This document shows, piece after piece, positions 10,643 to 20,600 of a stretch of DNA of 27,105 nucleotides (the first letter of the stretch is position 1; every line of letters starts with the position of its first letter). The DNA comes from Leucogyrophana mollusca (taxonomy: Eukaryota; Basidiomycota; Agaricomycetes; Boletales). Where the stretch lies: NCBI GenBank assembly GCA_021014945.1, contig MU266646.1:1-27105 (forward strand), written 5' to 3'. The position numbers were made by a program, and so were the translations under genes. The notes beneath the pieces were generated by a model. It was given only the letters and a program-made list of their open reading frames with translations, had not been told where the DNA came from and searched no databases.

Positions 10643-11821
10643 ATGGATAACTTTTCCTACGCCGACAGTCTCCGCGCTGCGTTTGCCTCGTGTCTCCCAT
10701 GTTTCAACAGGAGCTCATCCCCAGGTGCTAACGAGGTTGCTAGTAGCGACCAACGTCCTCGAAGAGGCCACTCTGACGAACTAGAGGGCTTACTGCAGGA
10801 CACTGGTGACGCGGACACGGAAGCTGAGACGCTTTCGTTACACTCAAATATTGGCTCGGGTGTGCGCAGGACCAGAAAACGCCCTGCATTCTCAGTCACG
10901 CTATTTGGACTGCACTTGTTCGGCCGTCCACCTATATATCTTCCCGACGATGACGACGAAGCAGACACTCGCCGGCGCAGACAGCCAGGCACAGCATCTT
11001 CTTCCACACTCGATTCGGACGCTGCCCCGGTAGATGCGTCCACCATTGCCAGGCTGTCGTCTCCCGAGCTAGGCGCCCGGGAGCAGCTCAGACAGGAGGA
11101 GGAACGGCGGCGGAAGATAGAGAGACGCGCACGTCGGAGGGAGCGGCGAGAACGCGAGCGCTCGTCCGCGCTGTTGCATTTGACGGGAGGATCGCTGGCT
11201 GAAGGCGATGAATTCGAGGGATTCCAGGGCAGTGGTGCTCCACTTTCCCTTTCTGCGGGTGTACCGGAGTATGGTCAGTTTGTTCGGGGAAGTGTGGACC
11301 ACTATGAGGCGGGAGATGTTGGTAGTGGATCTGGCGACGCCGACGATGCAGATCTTGGGGGTGAGCTGTATGCCCGCAAGCGAGCGTCTGTCGTTGGGAG
11401 TGCGTCAGGTTCAGATTCCCGCTCTCGTACTTCTGCTTCGCTATCCAACGGTGATCAGAGTGTGCAGTACAACCACCATAATCTCACGCAGACCCAGTCT
11501 CCGACTTACGCCCGCCACGAGATGCCAACGTTGCCACACCTCGCGAAGAAGGCGAAGAACGGACTATCGAAGCACAAATCTCGTTTGTCGACCTCAACTG
11601 GTTCACAGTCGACCACTCCGTACACCCCAACAGAGTCCATCTCGGCCTCTCCTGCTGTCGCAGCGTTCCCCATCCCACAGGTGACGCCGTCGCCGTCATC
11701 TTATGTAGCCGAATTTTCCACAGAAGGCGGAGAGAGCAGGGGCTTCCCCAGCGTCGGCCTTTCTGGGGCAAGGAGCAAGTCAAGAAACATGGGCGCTTTC
11801 TTAGCTCACCGGGACCCTTGA
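10643..11821 (+). CDS. Intronless low-complexity protein, 392 aa, unknown
   Basis: One uninterrupted frame starts at ATG (context TCCATGG) and ends at TGA. I do not recognise a domain. The N-terminus has a CLPCF cysteine pair in residues about 17-21, a possible palmitoylation site. Residues about 78-102 contain FSVTLFGLHLFGRPPIYLPDDDD, written here only as the short hydrophobic-then-acidic core LFGLHLFGRPPIYLP. An almost continuous Arg/Glu helix, from EQLRQEEERRRK to RRERERS, spans about 147-173, and the rest is Ser/Thr/Pro-rich and probably disordered. Absence of stops over 1.18 kb, third-position GC bias and non-random composition support coding. It is likely a basidiomycete-restricted, perhaps membrane-tethered or scaffold protein; that is inference. 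Lack of introns contrasts with all its neighbours. Confidence 0.8.
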   Translation: MDNFSYADSLRAAFASCLPCFNRSSSPGANEVASSDQRPRRGHSDELEGLLQDTGDADTEAETLSLHSNIGSGVRRTRKRPAFSVTLFGLHLFGRPPIYLPDDDDEADTRRRRQPGTASSSTLDSDAAPVDASTIARLSSPELGAREQLRQEEERRRKIERRARRRERRERERSSALLHLTGGSLAEGDEFEGFQGSGAPLSLSAGVPEYGQFVRGSVDHYEAGDVGSGSGDADDADLGGELYARKRASVVGSASGSDSRSRTSASLSNGDQSVQYNHHNLTQTQSPTYARHEMPTLPHLAKKAKNGLSKHKSRLSTSTGSQSTTPYTPTESISASPAVAAFPIPQVTPSPSSYVAEFSTEGGESRGFPSVGLSGARSKSRNMGAFLAHRDP

Positions 11822-12736
11822 ATGGAATGAAAGCTGTTGTACTCAGCGACTGGGAATTCTGTATGTTTGTTTGGCTTTTGGATTGATACCAATGCATTGT
11901 TATACTTACGGCTTCGTTTCGACGATGGAGTTATGACTATCTTATTCTCATTAGACACCGTTCCTACCCAGTATTTGTAGTGAGTGTCGTATTGGCATAT
12001 GGGGAGGAATATGAGCCGCTGGCGCCGTTTATAGCTCTTGCACGACCCGCTCAACGATCCATCTCTGCGCTACCTCGTCAGTTAAGGACTTTCACTGGCC
12101 TATGTTCGAGTTCGTTGATCTGTCTCCACCCGCAGAAGTACGACCGTCTTGAATCCTGGTCATACTTTGACTGGCCATCCAGGTACTCCGTTCAGCTATT
12201 CGAGAACGACTGGGAGGAAACTTGGGCTAACCCAATACTTGTAAGAAAATGATGACGTCTGGGGGGCTGAATCGGGACCTACTTTATGCCTCCATAGTCG
12301 GGTAATACCCTGTTTCAATACAGCTCACAAGCGTGCCCCAAATAGGCTCGTGTGAGATGTAGGTGGTCAATGGAACAATTGTGCGAACTGGCTCTGGGAG
12401 TGACGGTCCCAAGCTTCGACATCACCGGCCAGCCACCCGATCGCGTCACAGAAGTTGGCGAAGGCGGGTGATTCTTGTACACAGGGAGTGGGCAGATTCG
12501 CCTTGACGATCCAAGCGACCACTTCCTCGACGTGGCCCATGAGAGCCCATGAGCTTACTCTGCGACTCAGGAGTAAGGACGAGACCGGGATCTGGGGCTG
12601 CCATCGCGTAGAGAAGAAAGCGTGGGGGGGCTGGGGCGATATAAGTGATCTATATAGACGAGGCATTAATTGTGACCATCAGGCGCTGTCTGTAGTAGTG
12701 GTACTGCAAGCTCTATCAAAAAGCTATCAAAAAGAG
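11822..12736. other. Intergenic, no supported gene
   Basis: Open stretches on plus at 11980-12252 and on minus at 12367-12666 are under 100 codons, depend on non-ATG or weak starts, and show no convincing motif, so I leave both uncalled. The right end contains the terminator repeats of the second tRNA-Ala gene. Confidence 0.45.
12713..12734 (-). terminator. Duplicated Pol III terminator of tRNA-Ala copy 2
   Basis: An 11-bp sequence, CTATCAAAAAG, occurs twice head to tail at 12713-12723 and 12724-12734. On the transcribed minus strand each copy supplies a T5 tract, the first of them 3 nt beyond the tRNA 3' end, so the gene has a primary and a backup terminator. Confidence 0.75.
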
Positions 12737-12821
12737 TGGACAAATCCGGACTCGAACCGGAGACCGCCCGCAATTCAGCTAGATGCTAAGCGGGCGTGAT
12801 AACCAGCTACACCATATGCCC
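12737..12821 (-). tRNA. tRNA-Ala (AGC), with 11-nt intron, copy 2
   Basis: This 85-nt minus-strand gene is identical to the copy at 2592-2676 in all 74 mature positions: acceptor strand GGGCATA, anticodon AGC, B box GGTTCGAGTCC and discriminator A. The only two differences fall inside the 11-nt intron, which reads TCTAGCTGAAT here. Like the other copy it carries a T6-T67 mismatch in the acceptor stem. It should supply the same alanine acceptor for GCU and, after A34-to-inosine editing, GCC codons. Confidence 0.93.
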
Positions 12822-14229
12822 TACGATGAGCTCTGTATTTGGCATCGCTCCACAGCGAGGGCCGTGGACGCTGGACGTGGACACCGGCGGCTGAAGCCAG
12901 TTCGTTCAACTTTCAAGTGGTGCCTGTGAAGTGGCTGAAAGTGCTGTACGTATACAGAAGTTGCAAGTGCGATGATGGACGATGATATCGATCTGCATCA
13001 GCACGTGGGTATTCACGGTTCCACCCCGCCGTATTGATCGCCTCAGGACCGTGCGCAGGCACACAACTTGACTCCGAATCGACGCTGGCCTGCACCTGGC
13101 TCCGGATGCCTGACTTGCGTTTATGTATGAGCGGTCAGCCGTAGGTTGCCTGGACACGAAGTGATGTACTTGTCAATCAGAGCGTCTGGCAGGCGGTGAG
13201 TCTTTGCGTTTGTGATGCTGCCGACACTCGAGCGGCGCTACAGACAACAAACGACACAGAGACTATGGGCTTTGGGCTCTCTAACCCCACCTCCGCAAGC
13301 TATGTCCGCCAACGTAGCCTATCCTCGACATCGACACCCGTCGCTCTCACTCTTGGGAGGGACCTAAGACTCGCAATTTGCGCTGTCGACTGCTAGTCTG
13401 CGCAATAGGCAGTTCTCAAATTAACCACGCCCAGACAACATCACGGAGGATTGGCTTCGGCCGTTGAAAGACAGAGGCGCGATGGCAACTTCGGTGAGCA
13501 TGCCACCCCCGAGTCCTTCGGATCGCCGACTTCTATATCTTCGTCCCAAAGGATAACTGCAGAGGAACTTCACAACATGTGCTTACGTAACCTTGAGCTG
13601 TCATCTCGGTTCTTCCTAGTCTGGAGCCTATTTCATCTATGGGGCAAGCCGTCGGTCGACCAATCTCATAGACGGGATGGTTACCAGACGAGGCTCTTCC
13701 GTGCAGTTCCATACTCATCGAAGCCCGGCCCGACGGTGGGTCGGTGACCCACTCAAGATTCACGTTCGTATGGCGCGACCACTGTACCTTATGAGGTCAA
13801 GCCAAGCAAGGTCAAGTCAAGCTAACGGTATCAAATCGACACCAGAAACGAATTTCCGGCGAATTATTCTGCATCATCTCGTCGGTATATATGGTACGCC
13901 GGGTTCGGAATGCCCCAAGTGTATTTGTCACTTTTCATTTAATGCGTTTGCAGACATTTTTTCTCAGACAGACCCAATGTTGTCGATATCTACACCGGAG
14001 CTTCGTGATCGAGGCTCGTGCAGGACCAAACCCGGCTGGACCACGTTGTCACAGGCTCTGACCAATGTTCTGCCCCTGCTCGGGGTATCATGTGGAGTTA
14101 AGGGGCTGGACAACACTTAAAAGCTCTTTGACAAGGCTGATTCCCCCATCCACTTATTTAACATCCCATTGTGCGCTGTCTATTTTTCACGAGAGGCTGC
14201 GAGCGAAGCTGATTCACAATCTGCAGAAG
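12822..14229. other. Long gene-poor interval
   Basis: About 1.4 kb hold no reading frame with protein-like composition on either strand. The longest open stretch, 13677-14120 on plus, has no motif and an atypical residue mix. An imperfect direct repeat of GTCAAGCCAAGC/GTCAAGTCAAGC lies at about 13797-13822. The last 100 bp are presumably the promoter of the secreted-protein gene. Confidence 0.45.
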
Positions 14230-14753
14230 ATGCGCTTGTCGGCAACCTTGCTTTGCGCATCCCTCCTCGGCGGTGGCCTGGTCAGCGCACACTGCAGTTG
14301 GGCCGACACTACCGAACACGGGTTCGTTGTTTTCGAGAGGACTACCTCCGTCTGTTAATGAATTGGCTGATCTGACTCTCTGCGATCAGCTATGTGGTGC
14401 GGGTTTGGGGAGAAACAAATTGCAACAATCAAAACGCATCCATGTATCACGAATTTCACGGGGGCCGGTTCTTCGGTTGCGAGTGCCACGATCTCCCCAA
14501 GGCTCTGAACGACAAGGTCGCCTCGTTTGTATTTTCCGGTCACTCAAACATTCATGAGATGTCGCTATACAAGAATGCTGGGTGCCATGGCGAACGTCTT
14601 GGTACCTCCTTCGAGATTCAGGCTTTTTGCGTGTTTCTGATTTGGGATCCTGTACAGGGCGTAAAAGGGGAGGATGGATGGATACTAATGTTGACAAATA
14701 TCAAAAGCAATTCAGTTCAGTCGATGTTTGTATGCACTACACCTAGTAAGTGA
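14230..14753 (+). CDS. Small secreted Cys-containing protein
   Basis: Exon 1 is 14230-14321 and exon 2 starts at 14390 (68-nt intron). A clear signal peptide, MRLSATLLCASLLGGGLVSA, precedes mature HCSW. The mature part has spaced cysteines (TNCNN, FGCEC, AGCHG, FVC) and a pattern GCxCxDLP...SFVFSG...SLYKNAGCHGERLG, reminiscent of fungal small secreted proteins with a beta/gamma-crystallin-like fold; this is resemblance only. A further in-phase 90-nt intron (14631-14720, perfect TACTAATG branch site) is likely, giving 121 aa; unspliced it gives 151 aa. Another candidate is a GTAAGT donor at 14746 spliced to 14802, replacing the last residues by a tail ending at TGA 14864-14866. The function is unknown; it acts outside the cell or in the wall. 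Confidence 0.7.
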
Positions 14754-15567
14754 CCCCGAATTTTTTGTCGCCAACTCACGAACTTACAAGCACCCTACCA
14801 GACGTAGGGCACAATATGGCCGCTATCAGCTCCCACCGTTCTGCCCCATGCAACAACGCTCTGTGAATCTTCCGTGACCACGCTCCCGCAGATCGAGTGG
14901 ATAGGCTACCAGTCTGACTATTGTGTATGCACGAAGTAAATATTCACAGCTCCATGTCCCTTGCCGAAATGCACATGCACTTCACACTGATGGCTGCAAA
15001 AGCCCTCGCGGTCAAATACCGCAGTCCAGCCGTGTCTCCGGTCTGGAGAATATCTTAAACTTCAGTATCATGGTATGCATACGGCTGTTAGGACATGCTC
15101 CACTACATTAATATTTGATCCGCTCCAAAACGCCCGTCCGTCGGCAAGGTCCCGTCGCATGGAAGAGAACTTGTCCGACAGTGCGTTAGACCTCGCATTC
15201 ATTTTGAGAGGTGGAACGCGTCTCGGGGCCATATATCTGGTCGTGGAAGATGACCTGTCAGTGCAAAGTCTGATGGGACCATATCGTCGTCGGAGAGACT
15301 CAGCCCCCGTCACCCTCATGCTCAGGCGCTGAGCCCCTGATGATGTGATCCTGACGAACAGAGCAAGGTAAAACTATTATATTCCTGCTGAATTCCCATC
15401 GGTACCACTTCTCGTGCTTGGCTTCTTGGGTCTGCGGTCAACAATTATCGCTACAACATTATAATACTTAAAAAAATGGGATTCGGAGACATTGAGCTCT
15501 TCAGTACACTTTTAACATGGATTCCAGGAAGTAGTGGTCATAAAAATCCAATATAGTTGCTACTTGT
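14754..15567. other. Intergenic between secreted-protein and F-box genes
   Basis: About 810 bp between convergent genes. Short open frames at 15068-15332 on both strands are mirror images of each other and show no conserved content. Apart from the possible alternative last exon at 14802-14866, nothing is supported. Confidence 0.45.
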
Positions 15568-17214
15568 TCATACGTAATTAATCACTTCAACCCACCGGTG
15601 CCCTCTAATTGACATGGCATTGCATATCCTACCTCTCCTCCCGTCAATTGCGACAACGCTACGACCGTACGCACGGTGATCATAATCCAAGGAAAGCGAG
15701 CCGAAATCGTACTTCGGGTGAGTGTGGAGATTAATCACCAACCCTCCTATACAGTGCGTACGGGAGTTGTAGTAGACACCTCGCACACAACCGTCGAACG
15801 CAGGATCTAGAAGCAGAGTGGAAAAATCCAGGGGCCTCACGGAAGCCAGGCGCTCCCTGCGCCCAGAGATCATCCCCTCTGGATATTCAAATTGGAGTGT
15901 GAAGTGGACAAGTGAAAAGGTTGGCTGGGGGAGGCGATATGCGTCAAGACCCAAGCCGACAAGGGTGAAGCGAATCTCTTCTGAAGAAGACTTTGCAGGG
16001 GTCTCGCACAGTAGACTAGGGCGTGATAGCTCCATGTCGTCCATTAGCTTCTGGTGCGAGGCTTGTAATGTGCGTGGCGCCCCCATCGGACTGTCAGATC
16101 CAGGTGGTGGGATGGGGAAGGCCTCGACAAAGCTACGGTAACCTTCACCTGAAGCGAGGAAAGTGTGTAGCACGAGTAAATGACTCGTCGCCGATATGAA
16201 AGTCTTCCGTGCACTGGCCGGTATGGTAAACAGTGTTAACATATGTTAGGCTGACAAAGAACAACGTGACCGGATGAAGCTACTCCTCGCCTTTGAAGGT
16301 ATCGGCTTAGGTGGTAGGCGATATTCTTGATAAGTGTGGATATCCATTATCCACACATCTTTAGCGTGCCTGGAGCCTCCTATAATCAATAGGAGACGAG
16401 GCCCAATAACAACCGTAGAAACTCCTGGAGTGACACTTGGGATCGAAAGTACTTGCTCGAAAATCGTGCGAGCATCCGCTTGTAGAACAACTTTGAAGAC
16501 ATCAATACTGCTGGATTGAGATATTCGCGCACGTCCTTGAAACGCAAGGGGATTATATATTACACTGTACCTGCCGCCTGCGACGACCCGTATTGTTCGC
16601 ATACTGCGAAAGTTAGCGTCTCCCCATCTGTGGTAACGGTGGAGACACAGGTGAAGAACCGGATTTCTTCACCTTGAGGCTTGTACACGAGCGAGGGAGC
16701 AGTAGCCGATAAGCGTAGGTCAAAACATCGCACTCGCGAAGAGCCTCCGACCATCAGCCGTTCGCCATGTATGAGACTGAAATATTCATCGTCATGGCTG
16801 ATAGCAAGCACGCGAGTCGTCCAGGAAATTTGGCGTGTCTTGGTAGGAGGCCATTGCAAATCAACCTTGGCGCTTGTGACGAGCGCATGCTCCAGGAACC
16901 GAGTGGACTGCTTAACATACGGACCCGGTGGGCGGGGCAACTTTATCGTGCGATAAAGGTTGCTCCATACCTCTCGATCGAATGTGAAGTCATGAAAAAA
17001 CCTAGAGACCTACCCCGGAAAGAGATCAGTTTGAACGGGAGACAGGTTCAATCAGAAAAATACAGACCTGGCGCAATCGAATGACATCGGCCACAGAAAG
17101 AAAGCTAGCCACGACATACAGGACATCAATAAGCAGTGCTTCTATCTTTGTAGCTGTGGGATGGGCGTTTTCTAAGGGAACAGGTCGAGGGACATGGACC
17201 ACACTGAAGCCCAT
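15568..17214 (-). CDS. F-box protein, 498 aa
   Basis: Minus-strand exons are 17214-17068, 17009-16571, 16535-16271 and 16213-15568. An N-terminal F-box (residues about 24-60) reads LLIDVLYVVASFLSVADVIR, then LRQVSRFFHDFTFDREVW. It is followed by WSNLYRTIKLPRPPGP and a long variable region with alternating hydrophobic strands (VLAISHDDEYF, RLMVGGSS, FAVCEQYG, VWIMDIHT), suggesting a beta-propeller-like substrate domain. F-box proteins recruit targets to SCF ubiquitin ligases through Skp1; the target here is unknown, and such genes are heavily expanded in Agaricomycetes. Introns 1 and 3 are 58 and 57 nt. Intron 2 (16536-16570) would be only 35 nt with an AAG acceptor; it is the one GT..AG choice I found that keeps both coding segments in frame at a plausible join, so that junction needs transcript proof. 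Confidence 0.75.
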
Positions 17215-17648
17215 GACGCAGCTCGCTTATGGGGAGAAACGCAGTAGTTTAGAGGTGGGACAACTCGAAGGAGATCGGATCCGATATCGAACACGTTTGA
17301 ATCATGCCGCCGTTCAGACCCCAGCGTTTTTCGACTTTCCATGTGGTCGACTGCGGGCTCGATAAAGTGGCCTCTCCAGCCCAAGAGCCTAGCCTCTCAT
17401 ATACATACCGTTATATAGAATGAAGTCAGTGGTCCATTCTATAGCGTTGAGGATCTGGAGGTAGGTAGCAGTGACGTAAGTACCCGCTTGCCGGAATCGG
17501 GTTTTCAGAATCAGAATCATTGAACTTTGTAACCCTAACCTGAGGATGTCGCTTAGTAAGTTTCTTTGAACCTCCGTCGAAATTTGTGAGCGCTTGCTCC
17601 TTCGTCGACGACCACGCCGACCGCCGCTTTCATTCCCATATTATCAAT
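17215..17648. promoter_or_regulatory. Divergent promoter region, F-box gene and BRR2
   Basis: 434 bp separate the minus-strand F-box ATG (17214) and the BRR2 ATG (17649). CT-rich sequence and a run of TTCGTCGACGACC-like motifs lie close to the BRR2 start. The BRR2 frame is open upstream to 17586 but without ATG, so 17649 is the first possible methionine. No specific factor site is recognised. Confidence 0.5.
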
Positions 17649-20600
17649 ATGTCAGGTCGCCCTGGAGGGAAACCGGATCTTTCTGGCTACAACTATGGTG
17701 CCATCTCGTCCCTCGTTTTAACCGCAGACAGATCTGCACTCCCCCGACGAGACAAGGAACCGGATGGCGCACCTACGTCTCTCGTTGGTCGCATTGACCC
17801 GCGCGAAATGGGCTCTCGTGTTCAGCGACAAGCTCCAAAGGACGTCGACAAGAAGAAGAAGAAGAAAGCAGGCGACAGGCAGGATACGTCGGAAAAACAG
17901 CCGAAAAGGCGCGCCGAGACTGGGTTTGGCTACACTGACATTATCGAGGCCACGCAGGACGTCGAGGGCCTCACATACCGCCCACGTACCGCAGAGACGC
18001 GTGAGGTCTACGAGCTTATGCTCTCATCTGTCCACCAGGCTCTCGGCGACCAAGCGCAGGACATAGTCCGTAGTGCAACTGACACGGTCCTGGAGACGAT
18101 GAAAAACGATAACATGAAGGATTTTGATAAAAAGAAGGAGGTGGAGGAGGTTCTCGGTAGTGTCTCTAACGACATGTTCTCACAGTTGGTCGCTTTGTCG
18201 AAGAAGATCACTGACTATGGCGCGGAAGACGAGACGATGGCTGATCCTGATATGGAGCGGAAAGACGCCGAGATAGACGACGAGGTCGGCGTAGCGGTTG
18301 TGTTTGATGAAGAGGAGCAGGAAGACGAGGACGAGGAGGGGTTTGAGATTAGAGACGACTCAGACGACGAGAACGAAGAAGAAGAAGAGGAAGAGGGTGC
18401 ACCCGGAGATGAGAACGAAGGTGACGAAGACTTGGTCATTGGCGGAGGCGCTTCGCATGACCCTTCTAGCACAAAAGCGGCCAAAGACCTCGTTTCTCCT
18501 CACTCCATCGACGGTTTCTGGGTACAGCGGCAGATATCGGAGGTGTATCCAGATCCTGTTACTGCAGCCGACAAAGCCGCCTCCGTGCTCTCTATCCTTG
18601 GATCCGAGTCGAGTCTCCGTGACTGCGAGAACCAACTTATGGAACTATTCGAGTATCAGAGCTTCCACGTGATCACCAAGTTCCTGAAGAACCGTGATGT
18701 CGTGGTTTGGTGCACGAAGTTGATGCGGAGCGACGCGGACGAACGGGTAAACGTCGAGGTGGCGATGCGCGAGAAGGGTGTCGGGTGGATTCTCCGCGAG
18801 CTTGCTGGTGATCGGCAGGCGAAGGCTCCGGGAGCGGATGCAATGGATGTTGACAAGCAGCGAGAAACCGTGCCGAAGACGGCAACGCTCGCGCCGGGCT
18901 CAACACTTCAGCCCAAGCGTACGGTCGACCTCGAGAGCATGGCCTTCAGCCAAGGCGGCCACCTTATGTCAAACAAGAAGTGTAAGCTCCCCGACGGCTC
19001 ATTCAAGCGTGCGAGGAAGGGTTATGAGGAGATTCACGTTCCCGCGCCGAAGCAGAAGCAGGGTGGAGAGGAGGAGTTTGTGCCTGTCTCCAGTATGCCG
19101 GAGTGGGCCCGCGCCGCGTTCACAGTACCGAAGCTCAATCGCATTCAGAGCAAACTGTATCCCATCGCATTTGGGACTGACGAGCCTATTTTGCTGTGTG
19201 CACCTACGGGTGCAGGCAAGGTGCGCATGTTTTTGGTGCAGTGATCTTATCCACTCATTCCCTTTTGCAGACTAATGTTGCGATGCTAACTATTCTCAAT
19301 GAACTGGCTAAGTATCGCGACGAGGCTTCCGGAGAGTTTGCGCTCGACCAGTTCAAGATTGTCTACATTGCACCCATGAAAGCCCTCGTGCAAGAGATGG
19401 TTGGCAACTTCACGACACGGCTCTCAGTCTTCGGCATCAAAGTCGGGGAACTTACTGGTGACTCGCAGATGACGAAGGCGCAGATCGCAGAGACCCAGAT
19501 TATCGTTACCACCCCTGAGAAGTGGGACGTCATCACGCGGAAGAGTACGGACACGAGTTACACAAATCTCGTGAGGCTTATGATTATCGACGAGATCCAT
19601 TTGCTGCATGACGAACGTGGGCCAGTCCTTGAAAGCGTTGTTGCGCGGTCGATAAGACGGATGGAGCAGACGGGCGATTATGTTCGGCTTGTCGGATTGT
19701 CGGCGACTTTGCCGAATTATCAAGATGTTGCAACCTTCCTCCGGGTGGACGAGTCCAAAGGTCTCTTCTATTTCGACGCAACATATCGTCCCTGTGGCCT
19801 CCAGCAACAGTTTGTTGGTGTCACGGAAAAGAAGGCTATCAAACGATACCAAGTCATGAACGAAGTTTGCTACGAGAAAGTCCTCGACCAGGCTGGCAAG
19901 AATCAGACTCTCGTGTTCGTTCACTCCCGCAAGGAGACCGCTAAAACCGCCAAGTTCATTCGGGACATGGCCATCGACAAGGAGACGATCACACAGTTTG
20001 TGCGCCCAGATTCCGCGACACGCGAGATCCTCACGGAGGAGGCGGGTCATGTCAAGGATGGAAACCTCCGTGACCTGCTGCCGTTCGGGTTCGCGATTCA
20101 CCACGCTGGGATGACGAGAGAGGATCGTACGTTGGTTGAGGAGCTGTTTGCCGACGGTGCAGTGCAGGTGTTGGTATGCACGGCTACGCTTGCCTGGGGC
20201 GTTAACCTCCCGGCGCACACGGTCATTATTAAAGGGACGCAGATTTACAACCCGGAGAAGGGCCGATGGGTAGAGCTGTCTTCGCAGGACGTTTTACAGA
20301 TGCTTGGACGTGCAGGTCGCCCGCAGTACGACACCTATGGCGAGGGTATCATCATTACGAACCATTCGGAGTTGCAGTACTACCTGAGCTTGTTGAACCA
20401 GCAGCTCCCTATCGAAAGTCAGTTCGTGGCGAAGCTGGCGGACAACTTGAATGCCGAGATCGTGCTCGGGACGGTGAGGAATCGAGACGAAGCTGTCCAG
20501 TGGCTTGGATATACCTATCTGTGAGTTCATGGTTAGCTTATATTTTTCTTTTGAATTAACCACGCGTATCTAGGTATGTCCGCATGCTCAAGTCCCCAGG

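Noticed and set aside
11980..12252. 90-codon plus-strand open frame
   Set aside because: It begins with GTG rather than ATG, has no motif, and no splice-linked exon was found on either side.
12367..12666. 99-codon minus-strand open frame with some protein-like stretches
   Set aside because: Only the second half looks remotely coding (VEEVVAWIVKANLP), no continuation by splicing was found, and no family was recognised.
13677..14120. 147-codon plus-strand open frame
   Set aside because: Residue composition is atypical and no domain, conserved pattern or splice partner is visible.
18215..18484. Minus-strand poly-Ser frame
   Set aside because: It is the antisense of the Glu/Asp-rich tract of BRR2 (GAG/GAC codons read as CTC/GTC and TCC/TCG).
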